Positions 61,315 to 64,000 of a DNA stretch of 64,000 nucleotides are shown one piece after another (the stretch's first letter is position 1; each line of letters opens with the position of its first letter). Source of the stretch: Ignavibacterium sp. (GTDB lineage Bacteria > Bacteroidota > Ignavibacteria > Ignavibacteriales > Ignavibacteriaceae); contig JAGXRK010000062.1 in NCBI GenBank assembly GCA_018335755.1, forward strand, positions 1 to 64,000, given 5' to 3'. The position numbers and the translations under genes were made by a program. The notes beneath the pieces were generated by a model. The model worked only from the letters and a program-made list of their open reading frames with translations. It made no database searches and was not told the DNA's origin.

Positions 61315-63162
61315 ATTATCCTGCTTAAACTTTTTCAAATATTTATTATAACTGCTATTTATTTTATTGCAGTTTCCTGCGGTACCGACACGCCGGAAAA
61401 GGACCTGCCGCTAAATGAAAAACTTTCTTTTGATGAAGTCCGTTACAATAATGCAATAGGAAGGGTTTTTTATAAATCGGAAAAGTCGGAATTATTTATG
61501 GATTCGACTTACCGTTTCATTGACACGCTGAAAGAGTTTTATTCATCCAGGCAGTTAAAGCCGGTTATTATTAAAAGTTTTGAAGATGGTGAAGTAGTAA
61601 ACGCGTTAACCGGAATTCTCAATCGTGCAGATGAACACGGACTTAATCCTGATGAATATCACGCTGAACTGATAAGAAATGAATTCTTTAATGCAGTAAA
61701 CGATACTATTGAAAACCCTAACAGGCACGAACAGCTTGCAATGGCAGAAATACTGCTAAGCAAAGCAATTATTAAATATGCTTATGATCTCCGTTATGGT
61801 TATGTTAATCCGAGAGTGCTTTTTTCTGACAGTTACTTTATACCACTGCCCGATTCAGCTTCAAGGGATTTGTTTGAACCTCTAAAGCAGGAAAATATTC
61901 TTGAATATCTGAACAAAATTCAGCCCGCAAGCACAAATTATGTTAAGCTTCAGAAAGCGCTGAAACATTACAATAATTACCTTGGTCTCGATTGGCCTGT
62001 TATCACAATTTCGTCTCCCAAGCTGGAAGAAGGCAGCACCGATCCGTCACTTAAGCTTATAGCATCCAGATTAATAACTTTAGGTTTACTTGATACTTCA
62101 GCTTATAAGTTGAACGACAGTTTATTTTATGATTCAACGCTTGTTGATGCAGTGAAAAAGTTTCAGAAGATCAACGGATTAAATGAAGACGGTGTTATCG
62201 GCTCAGGAACATTAGAACGACTTAATATAACTCCGGAGCAATATGTAAAAACAATTAAAATTAACCTGGAACGCTTCAGGTGGATAGATTACGCTAACAC
62301 TCCGCAATATCTTCTGGTTAATATTCCGGACTTTAAAGTGTTTGCTGTTGAGAACGGCAGAAAGCTTTTTGATATTAAAGTATGTACCGGTATTAGGCGG
62401 CCTGCTAATTTTCAGGCACGTAATGAAATTTATAAAAAGACAAAAAAGATCCGCGATAAACCTGATGATTGGGAAACTCCTGTGCTTTATTCGGAATTGG
62501 CTTATATGGTGCTTAATCCAACCTGGACAGTTCCTGCAAGTATAATAAGGGAGGAAATACTCAGAGAGGTAACTAAGGATTCAAATTATCTTCAAATAAA
62601 AAATTTCAAGGTTTATAAAGAGGGCATGGAAATTAATTTGAATGAAGTTGACATTAAAGAATTTTCTTCAGCCAGAATTCCATATACTATAGTTCAGGAT
62701 CCGGGTGCTGGAAATGCATTAGGTAAAATAAAATTTATGTTCCGGAATCCGTTCGGGGTTTATCTGCACGATACACCTTCAAGGGCACCTTTTAGCAAAT
62801 CTAACAGGGCAGTAAGTCACGGCTGTGTTCGTGTGGAAAAACCTATTATGCTTGCAGAATACTTATTAAGAGATCATTCTAAGTGGAATGTGGATTTTCT
62901 AAAGCTTGAAATTGGTCAGAGAGTTGATGACAGGGCTATAAGATCCGATTATGAGAGAAAACGGACTGCACTAAGAAGAAATGCAAGTTTTGGTAAAACA
63001 ACGGATATAATTCTGGACAGAAAAATACCTTTATACATAGATTATTATACTGCCTGGGTTGATGATGACGGATACGTTAATTTCCGTGAGGATGTTTACC
63101 GCAAAGACAAGGTGTTAAGCGATTATATGTTCCCGGAAAAAGAAATTATAGCTCAACGCTGA
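61315..63162 (+). CDS. L,D-transpeptidase (YcbB-like) lipoprotein, apparent non-AUG start
   Basis: A periplasmic L,D-transpeptidase that should make 3-3 cross-links in peptidoglycan. The first ATG (61498) would leave it without an export signal. The frame extends upstream to an in-frame TAA at 61306 and encodes a lipoprotein signal (ILLKLFQIFIITAIYFIAVS, then Cys22). GGGAG lies 9 nt before an ATT codon at 61315 and 6 nt before ATC at 61312; ATT is taken as the likely start, giving 615 residues. Domains: scaffold domain with FEDGEVVNALTGILN, a peptidoglycan-binding unit (VKKFQKINGLNEDGVIGSGT), and the YkuD catalytic domain with LHDTPSRAPF and SHGCVRVEKP. The catalytic Cys is residue 443 from the ATG or 504 from ATT. 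Confidence 0.9.
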   Translation: MILLKLFQIFIITAIYFIAVSCGTDTPEKDLPLNEKLSFDEVRYNNAIGRVFYKSEKSELFMDSTYRFIDTLKEFYSSRQLKPVIIKSFEDGEVVNALTGILNRADEHGLNPDEYHAELIRNEFFNAVNDTIENPNRHEQLAMAEILLSKAIIKYAYDLRYGYVNPRVLFSDSYFIPLPDSASRDLFEPLKQENILEYLNKIQPASTNYVKLQKALKHYNNYLGLDWPVITISSPKLEEGSTDPSLKLIASRLITLGLLDTSAYKLNDSLFYDSTLVDAVKKFQKINGLNEDGVIGSGTLERLNITPEQYVKTIKINLERFRWIDYANTPQYLLVNIPDFKVFAVENGRKLFDIKVCTGIRRPANFQARNEIYKKTKKIRDKPDDWETPVLYSELAYMVLNPTWTVPASIIREEILREVTKDSNYLQIKNFKVYKEGMEINLNEVDIKEFSSARIPYTIVQDPGAGNALGKIKFMFRNPFGVYLHDTPSRAPFSKSNRAVSHGCVRVEKPIMLAEYLLRDHSKWNVDFLKLEIGQRVDDRAIRSDYERKRTALRRNASFGKTTDIILDRKIPLYIDYYTAWVDDDGYVNFREDVYRKDKVLSDYMFPEKEIIAQR

Positions 63163-63237
63163 TTTTTGCTCCCGGTATTAAAAAACTAAATCAAACTGTT
63201 TAGAGCATATAGTTCTTATGTAATAAAAACCTCAGAA

Positions 63238-64000
63238 TTAAAAGAAATAATAAACTGCTCCGATTATCCGCAGGTTAGTAAAATCTTTTACATTTTCTAT
63301 TTTACCTTTGTTAAGATTGTCCGGTGTTCCGTAACCTGCTGAGGTGTATTCAAGCTCTGTTGAGAACCGTAAACTGTTAAAGTTGAACTGCACTCTTGGT
63401 GAAACACGAAAAACATTTTCAATGTTTGTGCCTCTGCCGTAATATGCACCGGCAATATTATCATCAGCTCCAAGACTTTTTGTATATCCTGCAAAAACCG
63501 CGTACTCAATATTTTTGCCAACAGAAACTTCACCCCAAACTGAAAAGCATTTTAGTGCTGTATATTCTTCAACACCGGTGAGTGTGTCCAATGATTTAAC
63601 TGCGTATCCGCCAAGCATAATATGGTCTGTAAGATTGCTGCCGTAAACACCCTGAACTTTAAAGGTAACAGGATCAAAACTAAGTTTGGCAAATCCTGTA
63701 AAAGCCAATGAAGAAATTGTGTTATCAGTTTTAATATTTATAGGTGTAACTATTCTTGGTGTGAGCTGTTTATAATCAATACCCGCTCCGGCAAAAAAGT
63801 CCTTGTCTGAATATTGAAGTTGGGCATTGAGATTCGGCACAAATGAATTACGCAAATATGTGCTTGCAAATCCATTTGGACCATTACTTTGAAAATCCCG
63901 CTGACTTGCCGCAACGGCAATTATTTTAAATTTATCAAATGAATGAGTGAATCTGATCTGCGGATTTCTTGAAAAGGGTTGGAACGGAACACCTGTATTA
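63238..64000 (-). CDS. Outer-membrane porin-like beta-barrel protein, N-terminus outside window
   Basis: The open frame continues through the right edge of the window; about 253 residues are visible. A TTG at 63855 is internal, not a start. The sequence is a run of amphipathic strands (FDKFKIIAVAASQRDFQSNG, LQYSDKDFFAGAGIDYKQL, ISSLAFTGFAKLSFDPV, IEYAVFAGYTKSLGADDN, VQFNFNSLRFSTELEYTSAG) ending in RIIGAVYYFF, a C-terminal Phe signature of BamA-inserted barrels. It looks like a DcaP/alginate-porin-type protein; no substrate is claimed. It converges on the L,D-transpeptidase gene. Confidence 0.75.
   Translation of the reverse strand, partial: NTGVPFQPFSRNPQIRFTHSFDKFKIIAVAASQRDFQSNGPNGFASTYLRNSFVPNLNAQLQYSDKDFFAGAGIDYKQLTPRIVTPINIKTDNTISSLAFTGFAKLSFDPVTFKVQGVYGSNLTDHIMLGGYAVKSLDTLTGVEEYTALKCFSVWGEVSVGKNIEYAVFAGYTKSLGADDNIAGAYYGRGTNIENVFRVSPRVQFNFNSLRFSTELEYTSAGYGTPDNLNKGKIENVKDFTNLRIIGAVYYFF

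Noticed and set aside
63238-63855. A 205-residue protein starting at TTG 63855
   Set aside because: The frame continues upstream without a stop to the window edge with the same beta-barrel pattern, so this is an internal codon of a larger gene.

Overview
The window looks like part of a chromosome from the Ignavibacteria/Ignavibacteriales branch of the Bacteroidota-Chlorobi group. This is inferred from several signs. At least four secreted proteins end in the type A C-terminal sorting domain of the type IX secretion system (T9SS; motifs YQNYPNPFNPTT, KVYDVLG.EVATL, SSGVYFYQL, KKMILLR). There is a very large hybrid two-component regulator, many lipoproteins and beta-barrels, AT-rich DNA, and short REP-like repeats inside sorting-domain genes. 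I see no tRNA, rRNA, CRISPR array, integrase or transposase.

Layout. 1-10.8 kb: a partial secreted subtilase; an ECF sigma/anti-sigma pair; an arginase with a small membrane protein; a SpoIID-domain protein; a GT4 glycosyltransferase with a HIT-like DUF4922 protein; a Tat-type D-aminoacylase. 10.9-23 kb: sensory and secreted functions, namely a 5TM-LYT/PAS/GAF hybrid kinase, a T9SS repeat protein, and a 1392-residue hybrid (propeller, Y_Y_Y, kinase, receiver, AraC) next to a T9SS protein with golvesin-like modules. 23-36.7 kb: a SagB-like nitroreductase, an unrecognised 606-residue protein, an RRM RNA-binding protein, a cNMP-binding histidine kinase beside a receiver/glutaredoxin-like/thioredoxin-reductase-like fusion that lacks the redox cysteines, and more T9SS cargo.

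36.7-44.7 kb is the most accessory-looking stretch. A Fic protein and a tight four-gene block lie on one strand between repeat-rich spacers. The block holds a DUF2075 helicase with a PD-(D/E)XK-like N-terminus, a three-Cys-motif protein (DUF5131), its partner TcmP (methyltransferase-like) and an HNH endonuclease with a PUA/EVE-like N-terminus. It reads as a candidate nucleic-acid-targeting defence system and is the best candidate here for something undescribed.

44.7-64 kb: a GT39 glycosyltransferase flanked by near-identical repeats; a duplicated S41 protease/outer-membrane protein pair (both copies 1801 bp, one broken by a nonsense codon) around a serine hydrolase and an interrupted YbjQ-type gene; a run of secreted hydrolases (alpha/beta hydrolase, transglutaminase-TPR, S41); gene remnants (MDR dehydrogenase, AbrB-type antitoxin); a patatin; a second RRM protein; an L,D-transpeptidase that appears to lack an AUG start; and a partial outer-membrane protein.

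Many intergenic spacers are filled with a recurring composite of short words (CCGGTATC, CAGCATC, GGGGCAGGCAG, GAATGATTGA, GATTAACGAATA). These are described as repeats rather than genes. All functional calls come from reading motifs by eye; no database search was run.
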